The notes: generated by a model from the sequence alone, not told the origin. Positions 8,542-16,484 are shown, counted from the first letter of the stretch. The stretch: DNA of 46,999 nucleotides from an uncultured Bacteroidota bacterium (GCA_902579065.1 CACHFI010000005.1:1-46999); one strand, 5' to 3'. Translations and numbers: made by a program.

Positions 8542-9738
8542 ATGCTGAAATTATATAATTTAATAATACAGATTTTTTCCTTAGCTATTAAGGCTCATGC
8601 TTTATTGAATAATAAATCTCGAGAATGGAAAAGTGGAAGGAAAGATCTTTTTAAAAAACTAAATAAATTTAAATCAAATGAAAATGAGATTGTTTGGTTT
8701 CACTGCGCTTCATTAGGTGAATATGAACAAGCTAGGGAGCTAATCAAGAAATACAAAATGAATTTCCAGAATGATAAAATTTTATTGACTTTTTTCTCAC
8801 CATCTGGCTTAAATAACTATGAGAATAATACATATATAGATTTCGTCTCATATCTTCCAATCGATACCCGAAAAAATGTAAAAAAATTTTTAAAAATTGT
8901 AAAACCTAAAATTGCAATATTCATAAAATCTGAATTTTGGTTTAACTTTTTAAATCAACTAAGTCTACAAAAAATCCCAACACTACATATTGCATCAGTT
9001 TTTAACAAAAATGATTTTGTATTAAAAAATAATTTCACAAGAAAAATAATTGAGAAATCATCACATTTTTTTGTTCAGGATGTTAACTCCAAAAAAATTC
9101 TTAATTCATATAATATTTTAAATGTTACAGTTAGTGGAGATCCCAGAATAGATTCTATAATATCAAATAATAAATTAACTATTCAAAATGAAGAAATAAA
9201 AAAATTTTGCGAGAAAAAAACAACAATAATTTTTGCCAGCGTATGGCCTGAAGATGAGCATATTTTTGTTCAATACATAAAAAAGAATCCACAATACAAC
9301 TATTTAATAGCTCCTCATGAAATAAATTATTGCAATAGAATCTCTAAAAAGCTAGATGTTGAACTTTTAACAGATTTAGATAACTATACTGAAAAAAACA
9401 TCTTATTAATCAACAAAATTGGAATTCTTAAAAACATTTATAAATATTGCTCAATTGCATATGTTGGTGGAGGATTTGGAAAAGGAATTCACAATACATT
9501 AGAGGTTGTATCAAATAATATTCCTGTAATTTTTGGACCTAACTACAAAAAATTCAATGAAGCACATGACTTAATAAAACAGAATAGTGCAAAGTCAATC
9601 AAAAATATTTTAGAATTTTCTGATTTCATTAATCATCAAAAAAGTTGGTTTGACATTAAAAAAACTCAAAAATATTTTGAAGAAAACGAAGGATCAACTC
9701 AAAAAATTATTGAATTTCTAATTTCAAAAAAACTATAA
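8542..9738 (+). CDS. waaA: 3-deoxy-D-manno-octulosonic acid (Kdo) transferase
   Basis: Attaches Kdo to lipid A on the cytoplasmic side of the inner membrane. N-terminal membrane-associated helix (residues about 5-25), then the GT-B fold with WFHCASLGEYEQ near residue 50 containing the acceptor-base glutamate region. The C-terminal nucleotide-sugar domain has AYVGGGFGKGIHNTLEV and IFGPNYKKFNEA, both hallmark WaaA motifs. The length of 398 is slightly short but complete. It starts on the base after the previous stop. Its last six bases overlap the convergent 52-residue gene. Confidence 0.93.
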   Translation: MLKLYNLIIQIFSLAIKAHALLNNKSREWKSGRKDLFKKLNKFKSNENEIVWFHCASLGEYEQARELIKKYKMNFQNDKILLTFFSPSGLNNYENNTYIDFVSYLPIDTRKNVKKFLKIVKPKIAIFIKSEFWFNFLNQLSLQKIPTLHIASVFNKNDFVLKNNFTRKIIEKSSHFFVQDVNSKKILNSYNILNVTVSGDPRIDSIISNNKLTIQNEEIKKFCEKKTTIIFASVWPEDEHIFVQYIKKNPQYNYLIAPHEINYCNRISKKLDVELLTDLDNYTEKNILLINKIGILKNIYKYCSIAYVGGGFGKGIHNTLEVVSNNIPVIFGPNYKKFNEAHDLIKQNSAKSIKNILEFSDFINHQKSWFDIKKTQKYFEENEGSTQKIIEFLISKKL

Positions 9739-9891
9739 TTTCTTTGCTCTTAGTTTTTCTTGAATTTTTTTTATCCTATTTAACCTTAACTTAGTTTTAA
9801 GAGAGATTTTTTCACCTTCGTTTTTCAATGCTCTGGTTACTCTTTTTTGCAGTTGATGCATTTTGTGTATGAGTGTTCCTTTATCAGTCAT
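9733..9891 (-). CDS. Small basic protein, 52 residues
   Basis: Short minus-strand frame starting MTDKGTLIHK and ending in a lysine/arginine-rich helix (about 17 Lys/Arg in 52 residues). The start overlaps the stop of the O-antigen ligase gene by eight bases (ATGACTGA), a typical translational coupling junction, and the frame fills otherwise empty space up to the waaA stop. There is no signal peptide. The amphipathic, strongly cationic helix suggests nucleic-acid, ribosome or membrane-surface binding. I do not recognise the family; support is positional. Confidence 0.6.
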   Translation of the reverse strand: MTDKGTLIHKMHQLQKRVTRALKNEGEKISLKTKLRLNRIKKIQEKLRAKKL

Positions 9892-11065
9892 ATTTAGATT
9901 TAATTAAAATATTAGATAATACCTTATACATATATATATAAAATATCGTTAGTGTGAAAATAAACATATACGAGTCAAACAACATTAAGACAAGAATAAA
10001 AATTGGAAGGAGAAGTATTTCAAAATTTTTCCCCCCAATTAATAAAAGATTTTTTATCTGATAATAAAATATGGAAAGAAAGGTAATTAATCCTATGAGT
10101 CCTAACTCCAACAAAACATATAAATAATTGTTATGAGGTGTTTTATGCTTTTTGAGATCATAAGTTGTATTTGTATATTCTTTAAAAACTTCGCTGAATG
10201 ATCCTGTTCCATGTCCAAAAATTGGTTTTTTTAGAACCAATTCTAAACCAGATTTTGTAAATAAGTAGCGAATATCTTTTTCTTTTGCTTTAACGTTTTT
10301 CTGTTTACCATCATTTTGGACTATATGTGATAAATTGTCAACTCTATATTTAAAAATTGGTGAATTGGAATAAGATAAATAGTTCACAATAAATAAGAAG
10401 CTAATAATTGACAATGAATACTTGAATTTTTTTTTAATGTAATAAATAGAAAAAAGAAAGAAGAATAAATTAAAGGTCAACTGACCAGCCCTTCCTGCTT
10501 CTGTAAAAATACTCATGGTATAAATTAAAATTAAAATTAGATATGTATATGCATATCTACTCTTTGACCTTACAAATAAAATAAAAGCAAGTAAAGATGA
10601 AAATGAAAGTAAAATATTATGGTAGTTATATTTTAAAAATGCTGAAATTGATGGAATAGAAAAGAAAGAGTCTATAACACTAAAGTTTATAGCTATAGCA
10701 GCTAATGCAGAAAATAGATTTGCCGCCAGAAAAAATTTTACAGATTTTCTATAAATATCTTCTGAAAAATTTGAAGTAAAAACTGGGACAAAAAATAATA
10801 AAAGTAACGCTCTTTTTAAAACATATTGAGCATCACCGTGAGATTCACCGTATAATAAACCAATAAAATAAAGAATAATAAGTGTGAAAATTGAAATCAG
10901 CCATTTATGTGAGATAATGATGTTGAACTTATTTTTAAAACCTCCTTCTATTATCCAAAAAAATGAAAAGAGAACTATTAAAATATTTGTTAAAGCTACT
11001 GAAAAAGGAATTGCAAAAGCAAGGGAAACAAAAGTGAAGATTTTTAGTTTTGAAAAAATATTCAT
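9884..11065 (-). CDS. O-antigen ligase / Wzy-type polymerase family membrane protein
   Basis: About eleven hydrophobic segments with one large periplasmic loop (residues about 230-300) that carries the Wzy_C/O-antigen-ligase signature: AGRAGQ before it and FGHGTGSF followed by HKTPHNNYLYVLLELG, including the histidine that members use with undecaprenyl-linked glycans. The enzyme should either join O-antigen to lipid A core or polymerise a surface polysaccharide; the two cannot be told apart from sequence. It is 393 residues. The neighbouring waaA and PHP phosphatase genes support an envelope-polysaccharide role. Confidence 0.85.
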   Translation of the reverse strand: MNIFSKLKIFTFVSLAFAIPFSVALTNILIVLFSFFWIIEGGFKNKFNIIISHKWLISIFTLIILYFIGLLYGESHGDAQYVLKRALLLLFFVPVFTSNFSEDIYRKSVKFFLAANLFSALAAIAINFSVIDSFFSIPSISAFLKYNYHNILLSFSSLLAFILFVRSKSRYAYTYLILILIYTMSIFTEAGRAGQLTFNLFFFLFSIYYIKKKFKYSLSIISFLFIVNYLSYSNSPIFKYRVDNLSHIVQNDGKQKNVKAKEKDIRYLFTKSGLELVLKKPIFGHGTGSFSEVFKEYTNTTYDLKKHKTPHNNYLYVLLELGLIGLITFLSIFYYQIKNLLLIGGKNFEILLLPIFILVLMLFDSYMFIFTLTIFYIYMYKVLSNILIKSKYD

Positions 11066-11121
11066 TTAAACAATTTGAATAATAACGTATTTAAATCAAA
11101 TTTATTTAAATAAAAATATAA

Positions 11122-12597
11122 TTATTTCAAAGTATCAAGAAAATTTTGAGCATTTAATAAATGGGTGTTTTTTTTATGATCTTCCATCTTATCAAAAAGA
11201 TTGATCATAAATCTCATTCTTATATTTTTACTCAATTTATCGCGATTTTTATTTATAAATCGCCAATACAAACCATCCCAAATATTATTCCAATTACCAT
11301 TTTTAAAATCACTCATTTTTTTTATGTAATTACTACTGCTGACATACGGCTTACTTGACATCAATCCACCATCAGAAAACTGACTCATTCCATAGATATT
11401 GGGCACCATTACCCAATCATATGCATCTATATAAAGTTCCATAAACCATCTATATACATCATTTGGCTTAATTTCACATAATAACATAAAATTACCAATT
11501 ACCATTAATCTTTCAATATGATGAGAATACGCATTTTTTAATACTTTTTTAATACAATTATCTAATGGAAGAATTCCTGTGTTTGCAGTATAAAATGAAT
11601 TTGGCATAGATCTATTTAGATTGAAGAAATTACTATTTCTCTGCTCAGTTCCTTTGAAGTGATAGACGCCTCTAATAAATTCTCTCCAGCCTATTATTTG
11701 ACGAATAAAACCTTCAAGTGAATTTAATGGAACAGAATTTTGAGCCTTCAATACCTCATCAATAATAATATCTGGGGTTAATAATCCCGCATTCAGCATA
11801 GGAGATAAAATACTGTGATTTAAAAAGTCCTCTTTTTCTAAAATAGCATCTTCATAATCTCCAAATTCTTTAAATCTTTCTTCAATGAAATTTCTCAGCC
11901 ACTTTAAACTTTCATTATGAGTATAAGGATATTTTGGAGTTTGAGATAATACCCCAATATTATTTTTAAATTTAGATGTAACATATTCTACGGCTTCCTC
12001 AAAATACTTATCAGGCTTGGGTGGGTTAATATGTGGGACATTTTTTCCTTTGGGATATTTCTTTCTGTTATCCGAGTCAAAACTCCATTTTTCTCCAATA
12101 GGTTTATCTTTATCTTTTATTAAAATATCCCACTTTTTTCTTTGCTGTATATAAAAAGACGTTTGAAAAAGTTTACTTTTTTTATTTTTAAAAAAAGGCA
12201 AAAGATCACTTTTAGTATTTAAGAAACTTTGATTATTGTGCACTTTAAGTTTTATAGACTTTTCTTCTGTTTTATTTGTAATTCGTTTTTCTAAATAGTT
12301 ATCATCACAAGAAATAATATTAACTATATCCATTTTTTCATTTTCATATTCTTCAAAAAACGTTGTAATATCAGCTGTCTTCTGATGACTTTCAATATAA
12401 ATTACATTTAAACCTTGACTTAGTAAATAATCAAAATAATATTTCATAGAAGCTCTGTGAAATGTCAACTTCTGTTTATGAAAATTATATTGTCTAAAAA
12501 AAAGATGCTCTTCAATAAGAAAAATTGTATTAGATCTGTCAATCCATTCAATATTCTTGAATAATTGATTAGGGAAAATTAGGGTTACGTTTTTCAT
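11122..12597 (-). CDS. FeS-BCP-type photolyase/cryptochrome-related protein lacking the cluster cysteines
   Basis: Member of the prokaryotic (6-4) photolyase group (DPRP/FeS-BCP, PhrB-like). The alpha/beta antenna domain (about 1-130) begins with the typical VTLIFPNQLF. The FAD-binding helical domain shows the family signatures FIRQIIGWREF, AYSHHIERLMVIGNF (the conserved His pair near 359-360), YIDAYDWVMVPN and MSQFSDGG. In characterised members three of four 4Fe-4S ligand cysteines follow the NYI.RMSDY region. Here residues 424-450 contain no cysteine and are shortened to FKNGNWNNIWDGLYW; only Cys97, Cys348 and Cys374 exist in the whole protein. I chose the ATG at 12597, seven bases after the upstream stop; the frame could extend ten residues further, to 12627. 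Confidence 0.88.
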   Translation of the reverse strand: MKNVTLIFPNQLFKNIEWIDRSNTIFLIEEHLFFRQYNFHKQKLTFHRASMKYYFDYLLSQGLNVIYIESHQKTADITTFFEEYENEKMDIVNIISCDDNYLEKRITNKTEEKSIKLKVHNNQSFLNTKSDLLPFFKNKKSKLFQTSFYIQQRKKWDILIKDKDKPIGEKWSFDSDNRKKYPKGKNVPHINPPKPDKYFEEAVEYVTSKFKNNIGVLSQTPKYPYTHNESLKWLRNFIEERFKEFGDYEDAILEKEDFLNHSILSPMLNAGLLTPDIIIDEVLKAQNSVPLNSLEGFIRQIIGWREFIRGVYHFKGTEQRNSNFFNLNRSMPNSFYTANTGILPLDNCIKKVLKNAYSHHIERLMVIGNFMLLCEIKPNDVYRWFMELYIDAYDWVMVPNIYGMSQFSDGGLMSSKPYVSSSNYIKKMSDFKNGNWNNIWDGLYWRFINKNRDKLSKNIRMRFMINLFDKMEDHKKNTHLLNAQNFLDTLK

Positions 12598-12604
12598 GAC
12601 AAAA

Positions 12605-13234
12605 CTAAAAATTTGGAAAATTATCAAGCTTTACGTGTGGGAAATTTGCAAAATTGGAAATAGTAAAATATTCATTCAAACCGCCTATAGCAACTGAATT
12701 TGCTTTTTCTAAATCAAACATGAAATTGTCTTTTAAATATTCCTTTTTAGTGTTAATTAGCATCACTTCTCCAACTACTAAAGTTGATTCATTAGATTTA
12801 ATTGGAATCACTTCTTTGAGCTCCATGCCTAATTTTAAATTGCTTTCTTTTACAAATGGTGCATAAAAGTCATCAATAAACTCCTCTTCTATTTTACACA
12901 TTTCAAATTCTGAAATATTTTCCTCAAACTTTGCAGAAGTATAGTGTGCTTTTTTTACAAAGTTCTTTTGTATTTGATTTATCGTATATTTTTTTGTTTT
13001 AATAATATTTTCAAGAGTATGCCTACTAACTTTTTTTGATGTTCGAGTAACAAAAGCAATTAATGGAGGATTTGAACCAATATGTACAATGGAGCTAAAA
13101 ATCGCAAGATTAGTGTTGCCATTTAAACTTTTTGTTCCAATAAGATTAGCTGGCTTTAGACCTGTTATTGAATTGATCAACTTTAATCTGTCAATTTTAT
13201 CTAAGTTAGAAATATCACTACTTGAAAAGAACAT
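12605..13234 (-). CDS. Flavin reductase-like FMN-binding split-barrel protein
   Basis: A 209-residue protein of the flavin reductase-like family (COG1853): it begins with the TGLKPANLIGTKSLNGNTNLA-type barrel strands, then the FMN-contacting SNPPLIAF and a serine/threonine-rich turn. Such proteins bind FMN and often supply reduced flavin or act on flavin-linked substrates. It sits two bases after the FAD-first photolyase gene and seven bases before the FeS-BCP-like gene, so the three form an operon. I infer that it reduces or delivers flavin to the photolyase-type partners; this is not shown by sequence alone. Confidence 0.8.
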   Translation of the reverse strand: MFFSSSDISNLDKIDRLKLINSITGLKPANLIGTKSLNGNTNLAIFSSIVHIGSNPPLIAFVTRTSKKVSRHTLENIIKTKKYTINQIQKNFVKKAHYTSAKFEENISEFEMCKIEEEFIDDFYAPFVKESNLKLGMELKEVIPIKSNESTLVVGEVMLINTKKEYLKDNFMFDLEKANSVAIGGLNEYFTISNFANFPHVKLDNFPNF

Positions 13235-13236
13235 AT

Positions 13237-14316
13237 TTAAAATTTTAATTCCTTTTTAGCTTTTTTCCAAAAGGAAAAAAATGAAGGATAACATCCTTTA
13301 ATAGATGTTAACCAATCTCTAGAATCTTCAATTCCATGATAATTATAATTTAATGGATGTTGTTTATAAAAAATTTTATTGTTGTATTCTTTAACTAAAT
13401 CTTTAAATTCCCCTGTAAAGATTTTAATGTTTGGTATGTTTTTTGATAATCTCAATGAAAATTCAATTGCTTTTTTTCCTACAGGAAATTTTTTAAATAT
13501 GGATGGTTCAAATAATAATATTCGATTACAATCAATGTCAGATTTCCATAAAGGATCCAAATTGTAATAATTATAAACACATAATGGCTTATTGTTGTCA
13601 ATTGTAAATGTATCAGAAACTGGAAGTGCAGCTTGTTTATTGAATATTGTTAATCTATCAAAATTATTTGGGGGTTGAACTTTATCAATATGTTCATAAG
13701 AAATATCAATAAAAGTGTTTTTTTGATTTGTTTTTGAATATTTATTTAGATTATCTTGATTAAATAAATACTTGTTATTGCGACTTGCTCCTGATATCCA
13801 TTGCCAATTTAGACAGTTTGAAGCAATATCTCCATCTAGTAAATGATAATACATCCATTTTGATGGATTATAAAAGTGAGAATTTGAAAAATTACATATT
13901 AATGAAGCGACATACATTCTAACATGATTGTGCATGTATCCTGATTTGTATAAATTATGAATAGAATCATCAATAAATTTGATTCCAGTTTTAGCTTGTT
14001 CAAAAACACTTGGAAAACCATCAAATGAAATATAAGATTGATTTTCATTTTTAAGATTTCTTGTAACGTCCTTTTCTTCAAATATTAATTGAAAATAATC
14101 ACGCCAAGCAAGCTCTTGAACATACTTTTCTATTTCAGAAAATTTATTATATTTTTTTTTTAGAGTATTATAAATTGTCTTAGTAGATATTACTCCTCTA
14201 GAGATATACGGAGATAAAAAAGAAATATTTCCATCAACATAGTTTCTTGTGTAGGAATATTTTTTTGCATCAAAAGAAACTATTGATTCGTTTATAGCCT
14301 TAATTTCAGTTATCAT
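13237..14316 (-). CDS. Photolyase/cryptochrome FAD-binding-domain protein with C-terminal alpha/beta region
   Basis: Starts directly with the photolyase FAD-binding helical domain: SFLSPYISRGVIS (32-44), QELAWRDYF (67-75), YMHNHVRMYVASL (127-139) and DGDIASNCLNWQW (161-173), with Trp71, Trp154 and Trp171 as possible electron-transfer residues. The usual N-terminal antenna domain is absent. Instead, residues about 205-359 follow, with Rossmann-like strands (KPLCVYNYYN, NRILLFEPSIF, IKIFTGEF, NKIFYKQHP) resembling a divergent copy of that domain moved to the C-terminus. First gene of the three-gene minus-strand operon. Repair or light sensing are both possible; substrate unknown. Confidence 0.85.
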   Translation of the reverse strand: MITEIKAINESIVSFDAKKYSYTRNYVDGNISFLSPYISRGVISTKTIYNTLKKKYNKFSEIEKYVQELAWRDYFQLIFEEKDVTRNLKNENQSYISFDGFPSVFEQAKTGIKFIDDSIHNLYKSGYMHNHVRMYVASLICNFSNSHFYNPSKWMYYHLLDGDIASNCLNWQWISGASRNNKYLFNQDNLNKYSKTNQKNTFIDISYEHIDKVQPPNNFDRLTIFNKQAALPVSDTFTIDNNKPLCVYNYYNLDPLWKSDIDCNRILLFEPSIFKKFPVGKKAIEFSLRLSKNIPNIKIFTGEFKDLVKEYNNKIFYKQHPLNYNYHGIEDSRDWLTSIKGCYPSFFSFWKKAKKELKF

Positions 14317-14415
14317 CTTGCATAATTTTAATTAAAAAAAGATATGCAATTATATTAAAAAATACTAAATAAATGATTATTTTTGCATAAATATTTAATT
14401 AAAAAGTTATACATA
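14317..14415. promoter_or_regulatory. Divergent promoter region between the photolyase and PAS-UbiA operons
   Basis: A 99-nt very AT-rich gap from which both operons diverge. On the plus strand TATTTTTG at 14378-14385 is an exact TAnnTTTG -7 box, predicting transcription from about 14391 and therefore a start codon downstream of the first in-frame TTG. On the minus strand only a weaker box (TATTTTTT type) is seen. Shared regulation of the two operons is possible but no operator palindrome is evident. Confidence 0.45.
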
Positions 14416-14820
14416 GTGCTTTTAAATGTCAATAGTGATCCTTCTGAAACTTTTAAGTTAGTAAATGAGATTTGTGGAAAACCTTTCAGCTGGCTCAAAA
14501 GAATAAAAACAAATAATTTTGGATCCAGTAAATATCTTCTTAATAGTATTAATAAAAATAAGTTTAATATCGATATTGAAAACTATAACAATACTGTAGG
14601 TGTTAATTTTGATTTGAGAGAAAAAGGCATAGTATTTTTCTTTAGATACAATAATAATGAATTCGTAGAAGCTTGTATTTATCCAAAAATAACTATTCAA
14701 TCAAATGATAATGTTTTTGTTATTCAAACTGATAAAAATTTGTATAAATTTGGCGTCTTAAACACACAAAATCATTTAAAATTCGTAAAGAATTTTTTTA
14801 AATATAAAAACACAAAATAA
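14416..14820 (+). CDS. Protein of unknown function, first gene of the PAS-UbiA operon
   Basis: About 134 residues from a GTG start; the open frame extends 11 codons upstream to a TTG at 14383, but that lies inside the predicted -7 box, so the GTG is more likely. There is no signal peptide or membrane segment. The middle alternates short beta strands (GVNFDLREKGIVFFFRYN, FVEACIYPKITIQ, VFVIQTDKNLYKFG), compatible with a small beta-sandwich or PH-like fold. It ends four bases before the PAS-UbiA gene. I do not recognise the family; linkage to the next two genes is the only functional hint. Confidence 0.65.
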   Translation: MLLNVNSDPSETFKLVNEICGKPFSWLKRIKTNNFGSSKYLLNSINKNKFNIDIENYNNTVGVNFDLREKGIVFFFRYNNNEFVEACIYPKITIQSNDNVFVIQTDKNLYKFGVLNTQNHLKFVKNFFKYKNTK

Positions 14821-14824
14821 AATT

Positions 14825-16108
14825 ATGAAAAAAAGTACAATAACCTGTGACATGGAAGGTCGAATCCTAACCATGAATGATGGTGCAGAACAAGTATTTG
14901 GTTATCCAAAAGAAGAATTAATAGGTAAAAAGAGAGTTTCTATTTTTTCTCCTGGAGAAATAGTTCTACAAAATGTTGAAGGATGGCTAGACGAAGCCGT
15001 AAAAAAAGGAGAATATATTGGAAAAACATACTTCATCAAAAAGAATAAAGAAAAATTTAATGCAAAAATTAGAATAACACCAACTTTTGCTAACGGTAAA
15101 GATCAACCACAAACTGGATACTGCGGAGTTACTGAGGTTATAGATGAAGAAGTGAATGTGCCAATTAATTTTTCAACTAAACTAATAAAAGGCTTAGCAA
15201 TTACTAGAATGCCTTTTACATCAGCATCTATATTACCAATTTTAGCAGTTGGTGCTTATTTTGCTGGTGTTGGTGATGATTTATTTAACATAACAAATTT
15301 TGTGCTTTGTATTTTTGGTGTATTAATTGCACATTTAAGTGTAAATGTTTTAAATGATTATTTTGATGTTAAAGACGGAACAGATGAAGAGAATAATGAT
15401 TATTTTCAACAAGTTTCTGGTGGTAGTAGGGCAATTGAACTTGGTCTCATAACACTATCAGGTACTAAAAAACTTGGTACGATATTAACTTTAATAGCTC
15501 TATTAATTGGAGGTGTTGTTCTAATGTTAACGAACTCTGCAAATACCAGCTCTGTTTTATATATTGCATTAGCAGGACTGTTTTTAGGATATTTCTATAC
15601 AGCTCCTCCTTTAAGACTAGTTGCAAGAAGAGGGTTAGGAGAATTAACAATATTTCTAGCATTTGGACCTCTAATAACTCTAGGAACTGCATTTGCAATT
15701 TTCAATGGAGATTTAATGACATCAGAACATTTAATGAACTGCCTTTACATTGGAATACCAATGGGTCTATTAACAACAAACATTCTATTAATTAATGAAT
15801 TTCCAGATATGTTAAGTGATATTAAAACCAAGAAAAATCACTTAGTAGTAACATTTGGTAAAAAAGCAAGTAGATGGATATACCTTCTAATTCTCGGATT
15901 AGCTATATATACAACACTTATATTAGCTAATAGTATAGGAAATGATTTATTACTAATACCTTTGGCTCTATTAGTAATATATGGTGGTTATATTTTTTCA
16001 ATTCTTTATAAAAAATATGAAACTAGAGAATTAGTTGGAGCAAATTGGGGAACGATAACATTGCAAGCTTTATTCTGTGTTGGTATTTGCATAACTTTAC
16101 TTTTTTAA
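14825..16108 (+). CDS. PAS sensor domain fused to a UbiA/MenA-type prenyltransferase
   Basis: Residues 1-107 form a PAS domain (DMEGRILTMNDGAEQVFGYPKEELIGK, then the strand pair ending in GYCGVTEV). Residues about 120-427 form a UbiA-superfamily membrane prenyltransferase of about nine segments. The first Asp motif is NDYFDVKDGTD (177-187), followed by SGGSR (199-202), and the second is NEFPDMLSD (324-332), both of the MenA-like subgroup. Such enzymes transfer a polyprenyl diphosphate to an aromatic or other acceptor. The frame is continuous, so this is a true fusion. The PAS part lacks the LOV cysteine motif, so a flavin-adduct light sensor is unlikely; heme, quinone or other ligand is open. 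Acceptor substrate unknown. Confidence 0.88.
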   Translation: MKKSTITCDMEGRILTMNDGAEQVFGYPKEELIGKKRVSIFSPGEIVLQNVEGWLDEAVKKGEYIGKTYFIKKNKEKFNAKIRITPTFANGKDQPQTGYCGVTEVIDEEVNVPINFSTKLIKGLAITRMPFTSASILPILAVGAYFAGVGDDLFNITNFVLCIFGVLIAHLSVNVLNDYFDVKDGTDEENNDYFQQVSGGSRAIELGLITLSGTKKLGTILTLIALLIGGVVLMLTNSANTSSVLYIALAGLFLGYFYTAPPLRLVARRGLGELTIFLAFGPLITLGTAFAIFNGDLMTSEHLMNCLYIGIPMGLLTTNILLINEFPDMLSDIKTKKNHLVVTFGKKASRWIYLLILGLAIYTTLILANSIGNDLLLIPLALLVIYGGYIFSILYKKYETRELVGANWGTITLQALFCVGICITLLF

Positions 16109-16109
16109 T

Positions 16110-16430
16110 ATGTTTAGTATTAACAAATGCATTCCTTGTCAGGGAGGAATTCCTCCTCTAAACGAAGAGGAAATTAATAACTTTAAAAAGTTAATTAACT
16201 CTGACTGGTTAGTAGAAGAAAATAAAAAAATAATTAGAGAATTTAATTTCTCTAGTTACATGGAAGGAATTGATTTCACAAATAAAGTTGCAAACTTAGC
16301 TGAAGAAGAGGGTCATCACCCGTACGTACATATTAATTTTAAAACAGTAAAAGTTATTTTATTTACTCACAAAATTGATGGGCTTCATGAAAATGATTTT
16401 TTAATGGCCAAAAAAATTGACAGCTTTTAA
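16110..16430 (+). CDS. phhB: Pterin-4a-carbinolamine dehydratase
   Basis: A 106-residue protein with the family motif EEGHHPYVHINFKTVKVILFTH (His69, His70 and the later His87 are the expected catalytic histidines). It dehydrates 4a-hydroxytetrahydropterins, usually to recycle the cofactor of aromatic amino acid hydroxylases. The start is one base after the PAS-UbiA stop, so the genes are co-transcribed. No aromatic hydroxylase is adjacent. The N-terminal CIPCQGG stretch is commonly seen in this family. A strong terminator follows at 16452. The symbol is family-based. Confidence 0.9.
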   Translation: MFSINKCIPCQGGIPPLNEEEINNFKKLINSDWLVEENKKIIREFNFSSYMEGIDFTNKVANLAEEEGHHPYVHINFKTVKVILFTHKIDGLHENDFLMAKKIDSF

Positions 16431-16451
16431 AAAGAAGCTGATGTAAAATAA

Positions 16452-16483
16452 AAAAAGGTTGAAGTAAACTTCAACCTTTTTTT
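16452..16483. terminator. Bidirectional intrinsic terminator
   Basis: Perfect 8-bp stem GGTTGAAG/CTTCAACC (16457-16464 and 16469-16476) with a TAAA loop, flanked by an A run on the left and a T run on the right. It ends the PAS-UbiA operon on the plus strand and the tRNA-Gly/tRNA-Leu transcript on the minus strand. Confidence 0.9.
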
Positions 16484-16484
16484 G

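Noticed and set aside
14383-14415. TTG at 14383 as the start of the orphan gene
   Set aside because: The TTG overlaps the predicted -7 box (14378-14385), so transcription should begin after it; the GTG at 14416 is preferred.
14825-15150. PAS part of PAS-UbiA as a LOV blue-light domain
   Set aside because: The flavin-binding cysteine motif (NCRFLQ type) of LOV domains is absent, so light adduct chemistry is not supported; kept as generic PAS.
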